Source: Bog-756 sp963837805 (GTDB lineage Bacteria > Actinomycetota > Acidimicrobiia > Acidimicrobiales > RAAP-2). Taken from it: 64,000 nucleotides of DNA. A program made the translations under genes and the position numbers. Location of the stretch: positions 1-64,000 of the forward strand of contig CAWIOU010000016.1 of NCBI GenBank assembly GCA_963837805.1, read 5' to 3'. Positions 16,194 to 25,047 of this stretch are shown here, one piece after another. The notes under the pieces are model-generated. The model searched no databases and was not told the DNA's origin. It saw only the letters and a program-made list of their open reading frames with translations. How positions within the stretch are numbered: position 1 is the stretch's first letter; each line of letters opens with the position of its first letter.

Positions 16194-16678
16194 CCTCCGG
16201 CCCGCCGGTCGGGCCGGACCCTGCCGGTGCGCACGACCCGATGGCGGCGGCGCCGATACGGGCCGGTCACCGCCTCCGGTACCTGATCGTGGGTCTGGTC
16301 CTGGTCGGATCGCTGATCTTCCTGGTGGTGAAAGGACTCAGCTCCGCCCTCAACTTCTACCTTCCCGCCGACCAGGCCATGGCCCAGCGGGCCACCCTCG
16401 GGACGCAGACCTTCAATCTCGAGGGGCTGGTCGAGCGGGGCTCGATCCATTCGACCCCGAACGGGGTGGACTTCGTGGTCACCTCGGGATCGACCCGGCT
16501 CGAGGTGGTGAACACCGGCAGCCCGCCGCAGCTCTTCCAGCCGGATATCCCGGTCATCGCCATCGGCCACTTCAGCGGGACGACCTTCGTCTCCAACCAG
16601 ATCCTGGTCAAGCACTCGTCGAACTACATCGCCGCCCACCCCGGCCGGGTCACGGCTCCGAACGGGAGCAAGCGATGA
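16190..16678 (+). CDS. ccmE: Cytochrome c-type heme chaperone CcmE
   Basis: 162 residues: a signal-anchor helix (about 30-50) and a periplasm-facing OB-fold. The heme-attachment segment is KHSSNYIAAHPGR near the C-terminus, matching the H-x3-Y of the usual HDENY-P motif (His142, Tyr146) but with Ser-Ser in place of Asp-Glu and no Pro directly after Tyr. It should still bind heme covalently through His, as histidine-type CcmE does; the altered loop may affect release. GTG 16190 overlaps ccmD. Confidence 0.92.
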   Translation: MTSGPPVGPDPAGAHDPMAAAPIRAGHRLRYLIVGLVLVGSLIFLVVKGLSSALNFYLPADQAMAQRATLGTQTFNLEGLVERGSIHSTPNGVDFVVTSGSTRLEVVNTGSPPQLFQPDIPVIAIGHFSGTTFVSNQILVKHSSNYIAAHPGRVTAPNGSKR

Positions 16679-16721
16679 CGGGCCGGCCGACCGGCAGCCA
16701 CCCCGTCGCCGGTCCGCACCG

Positions 16722-18818
16722 GTGAACGGAGTATTCGGGCACACCGGGGTCCTCCTCGGATTCGTGGCCGCCGTCGTGGGCATCGTGGTCCTGGCCACCG
16801 GGTTGGCCAAGGGCCGCACCTCGGTCGTGCGCAACGGCCAGCTCTATGCGCCGCTGATCCTGTTGGGGGGTGTGATCGCCATGGGCGCCATGGAGCACGC
16901 CCTCCTCACCCACGACTTCTCCCTCAGCTACGTGGCCCAGAACAACAGCCGCGACACGCCCTTGCTCTATTCGATCACCGGCCTGTGGTCGGCCCTGGCC
17001 GGTTCGATCCTGTTGTGGGGCGTGGTGCTCGGCGGGTACGCCACCGCCATGGTGTGGCGCTTCCGGCGCCGCTCGGGGGAAGACCTCATCGCCTGGGCCA
17101 CCCTCGTGGTCTACGTGGTGGCCGCCTTCTTCTTCGGGCTCATGCTCGGTCCCGCCGATCCTTTCCGGCACGTCGCCGGAGCCGTGCCGGCCAACGGCCC
17201 CGGCCCCAACTCGCTCCTCCAGAACAATCCGCTGGTCCTCATCCACCCGCCCATGCTCTATCTCGGGCTGGTCGGGTTCACATTGCCCTTCGCCTTCGCC
17301 ATCGCCTCACTGATCACCGGAAGACTCGATGAGGACTGGCAAGGCGAGACCCGCCGCTGGACCCTGTTCGCCTGGGCCTTCCTGACCATGGGGATCCTGC
17401 TCGGGGCGTGGTGGTCGTACGAGGTGCTCGGTTGGGGAGGATTCTGGGGGTGGGACCCGGTCGAGAACGCGGCCCTGCTGCCCTGGCTGGTCGGCACCGC
17501 CTATCTCCACTCGGTCATGGTCCAGCAGCGGCGCGGGCTGCTCCGGATCTGGAACCTCTCCCTGGTGGTGGCGGCGTTCAGCCTGACCATCCTCGGGACG
17601 TTCCTGACCCGTTCCGGGGTGGTCCAATCGGTGCACTCGTTCTCGGACTCGACCATCGGTCCGCTGCTCCTCGGATTCTTCGGGCTGGTCGTGGTGAGCG
17701 GAGTGGGACTCATCGCCTGGCGGGGCGACCGGCTCCACTCGGTGGGCGGCATCGATTCGCCGGTCAGCCGCGAGGGGGCCTTCCTGGCCAACAACGTGCT
17801 GTTCGTGGGGTTCGCCGCCGTGGTCCTCCTCGGCACCGTCTTCCCCCTGCTGTACGAGGCCCTCAATCCGAGCTCCTCGGTCACCGTCGGGGCCCCGTAC
17901 TTCAACCGGTTCTTCATCCCGGTCGGCCTGGCCCTGCTCTTCCTGATGGCGGTGGCCCCGGCCCTCCCGTGGCGAAAGACCTCCCTCGAAGTCCTGCGCG
18001 GCCGCCTGGCCGTGCCCGCCGCTTTCGGGGTGGTCGTGGTGGTGGCCTGCGTCCTCGGCGGGATCCACGGCATCGAGCCGCTGCTGGCCTTCGGGCTCGG
18101 CGCCTTCGCCGCCGGATCGGCCGTCCGGGCCCTCGCCCTGTCGGTCCGCGGCGCCTACCGCGGGACCCGCTCGGGCGGTGCCTCCCCGGCCCGGTCGGCG
18201 GCAGCCGGGTGGCGGGGTTTCGTCGGCCGGGCCAACGGGGGCATGGTCGTCCACATCGGCGTGGTGGTCATCGCCATCGGACTGGCCGCCGCCACCTCGT
18301 TCCTCCACCGCGGCGAGCTGCACCTGTCGAAGGGGCAGTCGGCCACGTTCGCCGGGCACTCCATCGCCTTCGTCGGCACCCGTCAGGTCACCACGCCGTC
18401 CCACTCGGCATTCGAGGCCGTGCTCCGGGTCGATTCCGGGGGGACGTTCACCCCGGCCATCAGCCAGTTCGGCAGCGGGACCCAGGCGGTCGGTACCCCG
18501 GCCATCGATTCCAGCTGGAGGAACGACCTCTATCTGACCATCGACAGCATCCCGTCCACCGGCACCGCCTGGACCTTCGGCGTGGTCGAGCAGCCCCTTG
18601 TCATGTGGTTGTGGATCGGGGCCCTGCTGGTCGGCTTCGGCTCGGTGCTGTCGGCCATCCCCGGCCGGCGTCGCCGTCCCACCGATCCGGTCTCCGCCCC
18701 GGTCGTGGCTCGAACGGCGCCGATCCACGACGGCCCCAGGGGCGCGGACGGACGAAACGATCCCCGACCCGAGGCCGAGACCGACCCGCTGCCGGTGGGC
18801 GCCGGAGACCAGGGATGA
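16722..18818 (+). CDS. ccmF: Cytochrome c heme lyase CcmF
   Basis: 698-residue polytopic membrane protein that accepts heme from CcmE and attaches it to the CxxCH of apocytochromes. The WWD motif WGGFWGWDPVENAALLPW is at about 235-252, followed by conserved periplasmic His residues (YLHSVM, VQSVHSFSDS) and the LTRSGVVQSVHSF block. Length and helix number fit the family, with a 50-residue hydrophilic C-terminal extension. A 43-nt gap separates it from ccmE, the only real gap in the operon. ATGA overlap with the next gene. Confidence 0.95.
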   Translation: MNGVFGHTGVLLGFVAAVVGIVVLATGLAKGRTSVVRNGQLYAPLILLGGVIAMGAMEHALLTHDFSLSYVAQNNSRDTPLLYSITGLWSALAGSILLWGVVLGGYATAMVWRFRRRSGEDLIAWATLVVYVVAAFFFGLMLGPADPFRHVAGAVPANGPGPNSLLQNNPLVLIHPPMLYLGLVGFTLPFAFAIASLITGRLDEDWQGETRRWTLFAWAFLTMGILLGAWWSYEVLGWGGFWGWDPVENAALLPWLVGTAYLHSVMVQQRRGLLRIWNLSLVVAAFSLTILGTFLTRSGVVQSVHSFSDSTIGPLLLGFFGLVVVSGVGLIAWRGDRLHSVGGIDSPVSREGAFLANNVLFVGFAAVVLLGTVFPLLYEALNPSSSVTVGAPYFNRFFIPVGLALLFLMAVAPALPWRKTSLEVLRGRLAVPAAFGVVVVVACVLGGIHGIEPLLAFGLGAFAAGSAVRALALSVRGAYRGTRSGGASPARSAAAGWRGFVGRANGGMVVHIGVVVIAIGLAAATSFLHRGELHLSKGQSATFAGHSIAFVGTRQVTTPSHSAFEAVLRVDSGGTFTPAISQFGSGTQAVGTPAIDSSWRNDLYLTIDSIPSTGTAWTFGVVEQPLVMWLWIGALLVGFGSVLSAIPGRRRRPTDPVSAPVVARTAPIHDGPRGADGRNDPRPEAETDPLPVGAGDQG

Positions 18819-19414
18819 CCTCCACCGCCGTGGCCCGGGAGACCGAGCACCCGTCGGGTCGCGACCCGACCAAGGGTCGGCATTCCGCCCGGTGGGTGGC
18901 CGTCGGTGTCCTGGTCATCGCCGCCGGCCTGATCGCCGTGTTGGCCACCCGGCCCCCGGCCGCGGTGGACGAGGTGCAGAACCCGGTGGTCGGAAGGATG
19001 GCGCCGCCGGTCAGTGGCGAGACGTTGGCCGGTACCCACTACACGTTGCCCCGCGTGCCCGGGAAATTCGTGGTGCTCAGTTTCTTCGCCAGCTGGTGCG
19101 AGCCCTGTCAGACCGAGGGCCCTGATCTCGTGGCCTTCCAGTTCCAACACCACCGCCGTGGTGATGCCACCGTGGTCAGCGTGATGTTCAGCGACAGTGC
19201 CAGCAACGCCAGAGCGTCCCAGGCCCGGCTGGGGGTGACCTGGCCGACCATGGCCGACGACGGGGGCGCCATCGCCCTCGACTTCGGAGTCCGGCAGCTC
19301 CCTTCGACATTCGTGATCGCTCCCGACGGCCGGGTGGTCGCCTCCATCGTCTCCCCGGTCACGGCCGCCGAGCTCGACCAGGTGATGGCCAAGGCCAGGG
19401 CGGAGCACGCGTGA
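18815..19414 (+). CDS. ccmG: Membrane-anchored thioredoxin-like protein (CcmG/ResA type)
   Basis: 199 residues. One N-terminal anchor helix (about 27-46) is followed by a TlpA-like thioredoxin fold with SWCEPCQ (Cys95, Cys98) and the cis-Pro segment RQLPSTFVI. It would take electrons from CcdA and reduce the disulfide of apocytochrome c or of CcmH. Position between ccmF and ccmH with 4-nt overlaps on both sides supports the CcmG role. Confidence 0.93.
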   Translation: MTSTAVARETEHPSGRDPTKGRHSARWVAVGVLVIAAGLIAVLATRPPAAVDEVQNPVVGRMAPPVSGETLAGTHYTLPRVPGKFVVLSFFASWCEPCQTEGPDLVAFQFQHHRRGDATVVSVMFSDSASNARASQARLGVTWPTMADDGGAIALDFGVRQLPSTFVIAPDGRVVASIVSPVTAAELDQVMAKARAEHA

Positions 19415-20754
19415 CCGCTCGGCGCTTCCCGCTGTGGACGCTCCTCGGCGTCGTGTTGGTGGTGGCCCTGGTCGCCGGGAGCGGGGTCCTGTCGTCGTCG
19501 CCCCCGACCGCGGCGCAGCGGGCCTACGCCATCGAATCGTCGATTCGCTGTCCCAGCTGCGAGGACCTGTCGGTCGCCGAATCGAGCGCGTCGACCGCGG
19601 TGACCGTGCGGGCGACGGTGACCCAGCAGATCGCCGCGGGCCGGACCGACCAGCAGATCGAGTCCTATCTGGTCGACCGCTACGGGACCTCCATCGTGCT
19701 CGATCCTCCGGCCCGCGGCTGGTCACTGTTGGTCTGGTTGCTGCCGGTGGTGGTCGGACTGGTCGTCCTGGCCGCCCTGGCCCGCGTCCTGATCCGCCGC
19801 CGCACCATCAGCGATCCGGATCCCGTCGAACCAGGTGGTGATCCTCCGCTCACTCCGGAGGCGGCCGAGGAGCAGCGCCACTTCCTCGTCCAGTCACTGG
19901 CCGACGCCGACGCCGAATATCTGGCCGGCGACCTCTCGGACAAGGACTACCTCGCCCTGCGCCATCGGGACATGGTCCGGCTGTCCTCGATCACGGCGAT
20001 CACGGCGACTTCGGCGACCACGGCGACTTCGGCGGTCACGGCGAGTTCGGTGGTCACGGACGGCCCGATGAGCTCGGAGGCGGGCCTCGCCACCACGGTC
20101 GCCGTGGCCGACGATCCGGCACCGCAATCCGGACCGACCGGAGCCGGTGGTGACGATGAGCCGGCCGCGGAAGCCGCATCGGCCCCACCGTCGGGGCGTT
20201 CGCGTCGGAGCTGGTGGTTCCTCGGGGGAGCGGTGGCCGCATTCGCGGGCGCGCTGATCCTGGCCGTCTCCCTGTTCGCCACCGATCGCCAGCCGGGCCA
20301 GTCCGTCACCGGGAGCTTCGCCCAGACCGCGCAACAGCAGGTTGAGGAGTCGCTGGCCCAGGCGGCCACGGACGAGAACCAGGGCCAGGTCGACCAGGCC
20401 GCGCAGCTCTACCAGTCGGTGCTCACCAAGCACCCCGACAACGAGGTGGCCATGGCCCAGCTGGGTTGGCTCGAGTACCAGTCGGGGCGAGGGGGGCGGA
20501 ACCTCTCGCTGATCAGCAACGGGCGGGCCAAGCTCAGTCGGGCGGTGAGCCTCGAGCCGACCGACTATGCCGCCCGGCTCTACCTGGGGACGGTCCTCCT
20601 GCAGCAGGACGGCGATGCCGCCGGCGCGGTGGCCCAGTACCAGCAATTCCTGGCCGACCGTCCGCCCGAGTCGATCGTCGAGCAGGCCGCCCCCGAAGTG
20701 CGCCAGGCCTTCCAGAAGGCCGGCGTCCCGGTTCCACCCGCGGTCGGTGCCTGA
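19411..20754 (+). CDS. ccmH: CcmH-CcmI fusion protein
   Basis: 447 residues in two functional parts. The N-terminal CcmH domain has a signal-anchor, the redox pair in IRCPSCEDLS (Cys47, Cys50), the DRYG segment and a second helix (about 105-130). After a Ser/Thr/Ala linker encoded by short nucleotide repeats (19995-20060) and a third helix (about 270-290) comes a CcmI-like TPR region (QAAQLYQSVLTKHPDNEVA and similar) that recruits apocytochrome. Fusion of the two roles in one chain is known in other Ccm systems. GTG 19411 overlaps ccmG. Confidence 0.92.
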   Translation: MTARRFPLWTLLGVVLVVALVAGSGVLSSSPPTAAQRAYAIESSIRCPSCEDLSVAESSASTAVTVRATVTQQIAAGRTDQQIESYLVDRYGTSIVLDPPARGWSLLVWLLPVVVGLVVLAALARVLIRRRTISDPDPVEPGGDPPLTPEAAEEQRHFLVQSLADADAEYLAGDLSDKDYLALRHRDMVRLSSITAITATSATTATSAVTASSVVTDGPMSSEAGLATTVAVADDPAPQSGPTGAGGDDEPAAEAASAPPSGRSRRSWWFLGGAVAAFAGALILAVSLFATDRQPGQSVTGSFAQTAQQQVEESLAQAATDENQGQVDQAAQLYQSVLTKHPDNEVAMAQLGWLEYQSGRGGRNLSLISNGRAKLSRAVSLEPTDYAARLYLGTVLLQQDGDAAGAVAQYQQFLADRPPESIVEQAAPEVRQAFQKAGVPVPPAVGA

Positions 20755-21343
20755 GCCCGGTCCGGTTGATCCCGGCGACGACCGGACCCACGGCGAGCGG
20801 ATGCTCTCGGGTGAGCTCTACCTCGGGAACGATCCCGGACTGGCGGCCGGGCACCGCCGGGCCAGACGGCTCACCGAGGAGTTCAACCGGACCACGGTGG
20901 ACGCACCGGCCGAGCGGAACCGCATCCTGCGCGAGCTGCTGGCCGAATTCGGCGAGGACAGCGAGGTGCGTCCTCCGTTCCACTGCGACTACGGCTCCCA
21001 GATCCGGATCGGTGCCCGGACCTTCGTCAACTTCGGGCTCGTCGCCCTCGACCCGGCACCCATCAGCATCGGCAGTGACGTGCAGATCGGACCGAACGTC
21101 CAACTTCTCACCGCCACCCACCCTCTCGACCCCGATCTGCGCCGGACCAAATGGGAGTCGGCCCTCCCGATCGCCGTGGCCGACAACGCCTGGCTCGGTG
21201 GCGGGGTCATCGTCCTGCCCGGCGTGAGCATCGGTGAGGACGCCGTGATCGGGGCTGGTGCCGTGGTGACCAGGGACGTGCCCGCCGGCGTCGTCGCCGT
21301 GGGCAACCCGGCCCGGGTGATCCGGCGGGGACGAACCGACTGA
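20747..21343 (+). CDS. Maltose O-acetyltransferase-like hexapeptide acyltransferase
   Basis: 198-residue left-handed beta-helix acetyltransferase. The N-terminal MLSGELYLGNDPGLAAG matches the Mac domain, hexapeptide repeats follow (ISIGSDVQIGPN, VSIGEDAVIGAGAVV), the catalytic His is in TATHPLDPDLR, and the chain ends in the usual VAVGNPARVIRR. It transfers acetyl from acetyl-CoA to a sugar or similar hydroxyl. GTG 20747 overlaps ccmH by 8 nt, so it rides on the Ccm operon, although no role in cytochrome maturation is known. Confidence 0.9.
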   Translation: MPEPGPVDPGDDRTHGERMLSGELYLGNDPGLAAGHRRARRLTEEFNRTTVDAPAERNRILRELLAEFGEDSEVRPPFHCDYGSQIRIGARTFVNFGLVALDPAPISIGSDVQIGPNVQLLTATHPLDPDLRRTKWESALPIAVADNAWLGGGVIVLPGVSIGEDAVIGAGAVVTRDVPAGVVAVGNPARVIRRGRTD

Positions 21344-21372
21344 GAAGCGGCCGGAGGCGCCCGACGTTCCAT

Positions 21373-21453
21373 CGGCCGGTCAGGATGTGGCCCGGCCGGT
21401 CAGGATGCGGCCCGGCCCGGCAGGATGCGGTCCGGCCCGCCAGGGGTGCGGTC
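21373..21453 (+). repeat. Four 20 nt tandem repeats between two convergent genes
   Basis: Units of CGGCCGGTCAGGATGYGGCC start at 21373, 21393, 21413 and 21433, the last two diverged (CCGGCAGG, CCGCCAGGGG). The array runs up to the stop codon of the minus-strand gene at 21452. It has no open frame of interest; a role in transcript ends is possible but no T-run is present. Confidence 0.75.
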
Positions 21454-22246
21454 AGCGCAAAGGTGTGGGCGAGGCGATCTTGATCGCCATCTGCTCGGTG
21501 TACTTGACCGATCCGAGCGGGCCCGCCTGTTGGGACACGTCGACGGACTCGCGCTGATCGAGGATGAGCCCGTTCTGTGGGGACACCCAGTAGTCGTTGG
21601 GATTCGTCCCTGACTCGGCGCCGGTGAACGCGAGGGTCACCCTGGTGTGGATGGCCGGTACCTGATGGCCCCCGACGTTGACCGAGGTCTTGCCGACCAC
21701 CACGCCGGAGGAGGTCACTCGCTCATGGGTCGAGTGGCAGACCGTGTGCCACTGCTCGCCGGTACGCAGGTGAGGTGGGACGAGATAGGTGTCGACCGGG
21801 CAGTGGATGACGTCGGTGGTCTGGGTGCCGGCGATGTTCTCGTAGGACAGCGCGGTGGTGATGCCGTAGGCCCCGCCACCCAGCGGGCACTCCACCAGTC
21901 CCTCCATGTGCTCCTCGAGCGGCTCCCACTTGTCGGTCGCGCACTTCTGATCGGTCACGATCATGTTGGTGGCCGTCGGGAACTGCCGGTTGATGCCGGC
22001 GAAACTCAGCTGCTCGTGGCCCGACGTCTGGTACCGGTACACCCCGGGTGGCGGGAGGTCCCCACTCGACTGCCCGGGGCGCTGGTCCTGCCGGTAGAGC
22101 CGCAGGGCCTGGCGCAGGTTGACCGGCGTGCTGGTGTCCCGCAGGACGAAGAACCAGACCCCGGCGACCACGCCGACGATCAGCACGGCAACGCCGGCGC
22201 CCAGGACGAGGAATTTGTGGTTGGCAAACCAACTCAGTACTGGCAT
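21452..22246 (-). CDS. Membrane-anchored protein of unknown function
   Basis: 264 residues: a short cytoplasmic start, one membrane helix (about 12-34) and a large extracytoplasmic domain. That domain has four Cys in spaced segments (DQKCATDKW, VECPLGGG, VIHCPVDTY, HTVCHSTHE) that could form two disulfides, and ends with repeated beta-like segments (GHQVPAIHTRVTLAF, YWVSPQNGLILDQRESVDV). I recognise no family. The layout suggests a secreted sensor or envelope domain. The gene is monocistronic; ATG 22246 is the only sensible start. Confidence 0.7.
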   Translation of the reverse strand: MPVLSWFANHKFLVLGAGVAVLIVGVVAGVWFFVLRDTSTPVNLRQALRLYRQDQRPGQSSGDLPPPGVYRYQTSGHEQLSFAGINRQFPTATNMIVTDQKCATDKWEPLEEHMEGLVECPLGGGAYGITTALSYENIAGTQTTDVIHCPVDTYLVPPHLRTGEQWHTVCHSTHERVTSSGVVVGKTSVNVGGHQVPAIHTRVTLAFTGAESGTNPNDYWVSPQNGLILDQRESVDVSQQAGPLGSVKYTEQMAIKIASPTPLR

Positions 22247-22416
22247 ATCGCCTTCAGACTAGATCCGATCGGCCTGCCGGCCGCCGTCGGGGAGGAGGGG
22301 CAGGTGAGAGGCGTACGTCGGGCCTGTGCCTCTTCCGGTCCGGCCATCAGGATGCCCGATGGGCGGAGGGTGACGGATTCCGCGGCTCACCCCGGGTGGG
22401 CTCGCACCGGGTGGGC

Positions 22417-22917
22417 TCACTCCAGGTGGAAGGTGAAGATGCGGTCGGCGTCGATCCTCGCGTACACGTTGGCGTCGAGGAACGTCCCCCACTCCTGGCC
22501 GTACTGGGGTGTGTAGATGCCGAGCACCACCGTTCGGAGGCCGGCATTCTCCGGGGCCTGCATGTCGAGGACGGTGGCCCGGCCGTGGACGGTCACCGCC
22601 CACTCCTCGCCGGGGAGATGGGTGGCGCTGACCTGCGGCCGCTGCCGGATGTGCCGGATCCGCACCGAGTCGGGGGCCGATCCGAAGTGGAACGCCCCGC
22701 GGTAGAAGATGCCGTCGACGGGCCCGACGAGCGGTCGGTTGTCCGATGTCACGGTGGCCAGGGCCAGGAGGCGCATGCCGGTGAGCCGATCGCTGACCTC
22801 CCGGGCGGTGAGCCGGCGCTCGGGGGTGATGATCTCCCGGAGGTGTGGCCCGGCACCGTCGTGGCTCCGGTCGATGACGCTCTGGAGCACCCTCAGGTCT
22901 TCCTCGGTCTCTTCCAC
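22417..22917 (-). CDS. Pyridoxamine 5'-phosphate oxidase-fold protein
   Basis: 166-residue split-barrel flavin-binding protein. LLALATVTSDNRPLVGPVDG, FHFGSAPDS and RPQVSATHLPGEEWAVTVHG follow the conserved strands of PPOX-fold proteins. Actinobacterial members bind FMN, F420 or heme. GTG 22917 is chosen because GGAGGA lies 7 nt upstream and the longer open frame has no family match. It is divergent from an alpha/beta hydrolase. Cofactor and substrate are unknown. Confidence 0.83.
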   Translation of the reverse strand: MEETEEDLRVLQSVIDRSHDGAGPHLREIITPERRLTAREVSDRLTGMRLLALATVTSDNRPLVGPVDGIFYRGAFHFGSAPDSVRIRHIRQRPQVSATHLPGEEWAVTVHGRATVLDMQAPENAGLRTVVLGIYTPQYGQEWGTFLDANVYARIDADRIFTFHLE

Positions 22918-23080
22918 GGATCGTCCTCCGTTCGCCAATGCCGGCCACCGGAGCGTGCCCGGGTGGAGGACCAGATACTGCGTCGCTCTCAGGCCGAAGG
23001 CAAGGTCCCGGGGGCGACGGACGACAATCCGGCACTCGGGATATCCGCCCCATCGCCGCGCCTGTGTGACGATGGTGGTC

Positions 23081-23941
23081 ATGGACAGCGAACGGGTCGT
23101 CTTCGAAGGATTCGAGGGGCTGAAGCTGGTCGCCGATGTTCGAGGGGACCCGGATGCATGCCCCGTGCTCTTCCTCCACGGAGGCGGCCAGACCAGGTAT
23201 GCCTGGGGGTCGACGGCCGAGACGGTGGCCGCTGAGGGCTGGCGGACAGTGGCCATGGACCTGCGCGGTCACGGCGACAGCGACTGGGCCGACAATGGTG
23301 ACTACTCCTTCACCGCCTTCTGCGCCGACTGCGTGGCCGTGGTCGACCAGTTGGGGAGACCCCCAGTCCTGGTCGGGGCGTCGTTGGGCGGGATGTCGGC
23401 CATGCTGGCCGAGGGGACGAGTGACCGGACCGTCTCGTGCGGCCTGGTCCTGGTGGACATCACCCCGAAGACCAACGCTCCGGGTATCGAGCGGATCAAG
23501 ACGTTCATGCTGTCGGGCGTGGACGGATTCGACTCGCTGGAGGAGGCGGCCGAGTCCATCGCCGCGTACACCCCGCAACGGAAGCGGACCATGAATCCGG
23601 AAGGCCTGAAGAAGGTCCTGCGCCAGCGGGGCGATCGCTGGTACTGGCACTGGGACCCCCGGTTCATCGGTCACGGACGAACCGAGGTGGTCCCCGACCG
23701 TCTGGCCGGACTGCTCGACGTGGCCACCAGCAACATCCACGTGCCCACACTGCTTGTCCATGGGCTGCTGAGCGATGTGGTGACCCAGGACGGTGTCGAC
23801 GATCTGCTGTCCCAGATACCCGGGGCCACCGTGGTGGCCGTCGATGGTGCGGCTCACATGATCGCCGGCGATCGCAACGATGCCTTTTCGAATGCCGTGA
23901 TCGATTTCCTGCAGGACCGTATCCGGCCGACCATCGGGTAG
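23081..23941 (+). CDS. Alpha/beta hydrolase
   Basis: 286 residues. Oxyanion strand LHGGGQTR, RGHGDSDW, nucleophile elbow VGASLGGMSA (Ser in G-x-S-x-G-G), an acid Asp candidate in LLSDVVTQDG, and the catalytic His in GAAHMIAGD. This is the pattern of epoxide-hydrolase-like and ester-hydrolase family members; the substrate cannot be deduced. ATG 23081 and ATG 23072 are both in frame and neither has a clear ribosome-binding site. Confidence 0.88.
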   Translation: MDSERVVFEGFEGLKLVADVRGDPDACPVLFLHGGGQTRYAWGSTAETVAAEGWRTVAMDLRGHGDSDWADNGDYSFTAFCADCVAVVDQLGRPPVLVGASLGGMSAMLAEGTSDRTVSCGLVLVDITPKTNAPGIERIKTFMLSGVDGFDSLEEAAESIAAYTPQRKRTMNPEGLKKVLRQRGDRWYWHWDPRFIGHGRTEVVPDRLAGLLDVATSNIHVPTLLVHGLLSDVVTQDGVDDLLSQIPGATVVAVDGAAHMIAGDRNDAFSNAVIDFLQDRIRPTIG

Positions 23942-24007
23942 CCGCCGAGCCGCCCCGCCGCCGAGCCGCCCCGCCGGCGACGCGCCCGCCGAGCCGCCGA
24001 CGCGGCG
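23942..24007 (+). repeat. GC-only imperfect repeat between convergent genes
   Basis: GCCGCCGAGCCGCCCC occurs twice, then as degraded copies, filling most of the gap between the hydrolase and oxidoreductase stop codons. Nothing else is visible there. Confidence 0.5.
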
Positions 24008-24036
24008 CCGCCGCTGTCACCGGCCCGGTGGGCCGA

Positions 24037-25008
24037 TCAGGGAGCGATCACCGCCTTGCCCCCAATGGAGCGATCGATGAGACCGGCCATCACCCGGGCC
24101 GCGTCGTCGAGGGCGAAGGTCGCCGGTCGGGTCGGATGGAGTCGACCGGCGCCGACCAGGTCCATCAGCTCGCCGATGAGCTCCCGATTGCCCAGCGGGT
24201 CCTTGAACGTCCACCCGCCCCAGTCCACCCCGACCAGGGTCCTGTTGTTGAGCAGGACCTGGTTGAGCGGGATCGACGGGATCGGCCCGGAGGCGAAGCC
24301 GATGACGCAGAAGCGACCGAGATGCCTGGTGGCCCGGAGGGCAGGTTCGCTGTGCTGACCTCCGACGGGGTCGATGACCACATCGACCCCCCCGCCCGAG
24401 ATCTCCCGGGCCCGGACCTTGAGGTCCTCGTCCTCGTAGGCGATGGTCGCCTCGGCCCCGATGGCCAGTGCGGCTTGGAGCTTGTCGAGCGTTGACGCCG
24501 CGGCGATGACCCGGCCCCCGAGCGCTGTGGCCACGTCGGTGGCGGCCAGGCCGACGCCGCCCCCGGCGCCGAGCACCAGCACCCATTCGCCAGGTACCAA
24601 GGTGGTCCGCCTGGTCAACGTGAACAGCACGGTGCAGTAGCTCTGGATGAGGGTGGCCGCCTGGTCGAAGTCGATCGTGGCCGGCATCGGGACCAACGAG
24701 AGCGCGGGCACCACCACCTGTTCGGCGAAGCCGCCGAATCCGGTGAAGGCGATGACACGGTCACCGGGTTCCACGCCGGTCACCCCCGGTCCGGTGGCGA
24801 CGACCTCACCGGCGATCTCGCTCCCGGGAACGAACGGCACCGGTGGCTTGATCTGGTAGCGGCCCTGGCAGATCAAGCCGTCGACGAAGTTGACCCCGGC
24901 GGCCCGGACATCGATCAGCACCTGGCCCTCACCCGGGACCGGTGGGTCCTGGTCCTCGATGACCAATGTGTCGAGAGGTCCGAGCTCATGGCAGACGACG
25001 GCGCGCAC
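24037..25008 (-). CDS. NADPH:quinone oxidoreductase family protein
   Basis: 323-residue zinc-independent medium-chain dehydrogenase/reductase. The GroES-like N-terminal domain has AAGVNFVDGL and PGSEIAGEVVATGPGV; the Rossmann domain has VLGAGGGVGLAATDVA; DVVIDPVGGQ follows. Zinc-ligand Cys residues are absent, as in QOR-type enzymes that reduce quinones or enones with NADPH. GTG 25008 lies 6 nt after a TAACTT box and has no ribosome-binding site, indicating a leaderless mRNA. The gene ends 40 nt before the cysteine desulfurase stop-side gap. Confidence 0.9.
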   Translation of the reverse strand: MRAVVCHELGPLDTLVIEDQDPPVPGEGQVLIDVRAAGVNFVDGLICQGRYQIKPPVPFVPGSEIAGEVVATGPGVTGVEPGDRVIAFTGFGGFAEQVVVPALSLVPMPATIDFDQAATLIQSYCTVLFTLTRRTTLVPGEWVLVLGAGGGVGLAATDVATALGGRVIAAASTLDKLQAALAIGAEATIAYEDEDLKVRAREISGGGVDVVIDPVGGQHSEPALRATRHLGRFCVIGFASGPIPSIPLNQVLLNNRTLVGVDWGGWTFKDPLGNRELIGELMDLVGAGRLHPTRPATFALDDAARVMAGLIDRSIGGKAVIAP

Positions 25009-25014
25009 GGGCAG

Positions 25015-25020
25015 AAGTTA
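25015..25020 (-). promoter_or_regulatory. -10 box for leaderless oxidoreductase mRNA
   Basis: TAACTT on the minus strand, 6 nt before GTG 25008. Confidence 0.5.
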
Positions 25021-25047
25021 GCGCCTTCGCCCGGCGCCTGGTTCCGG

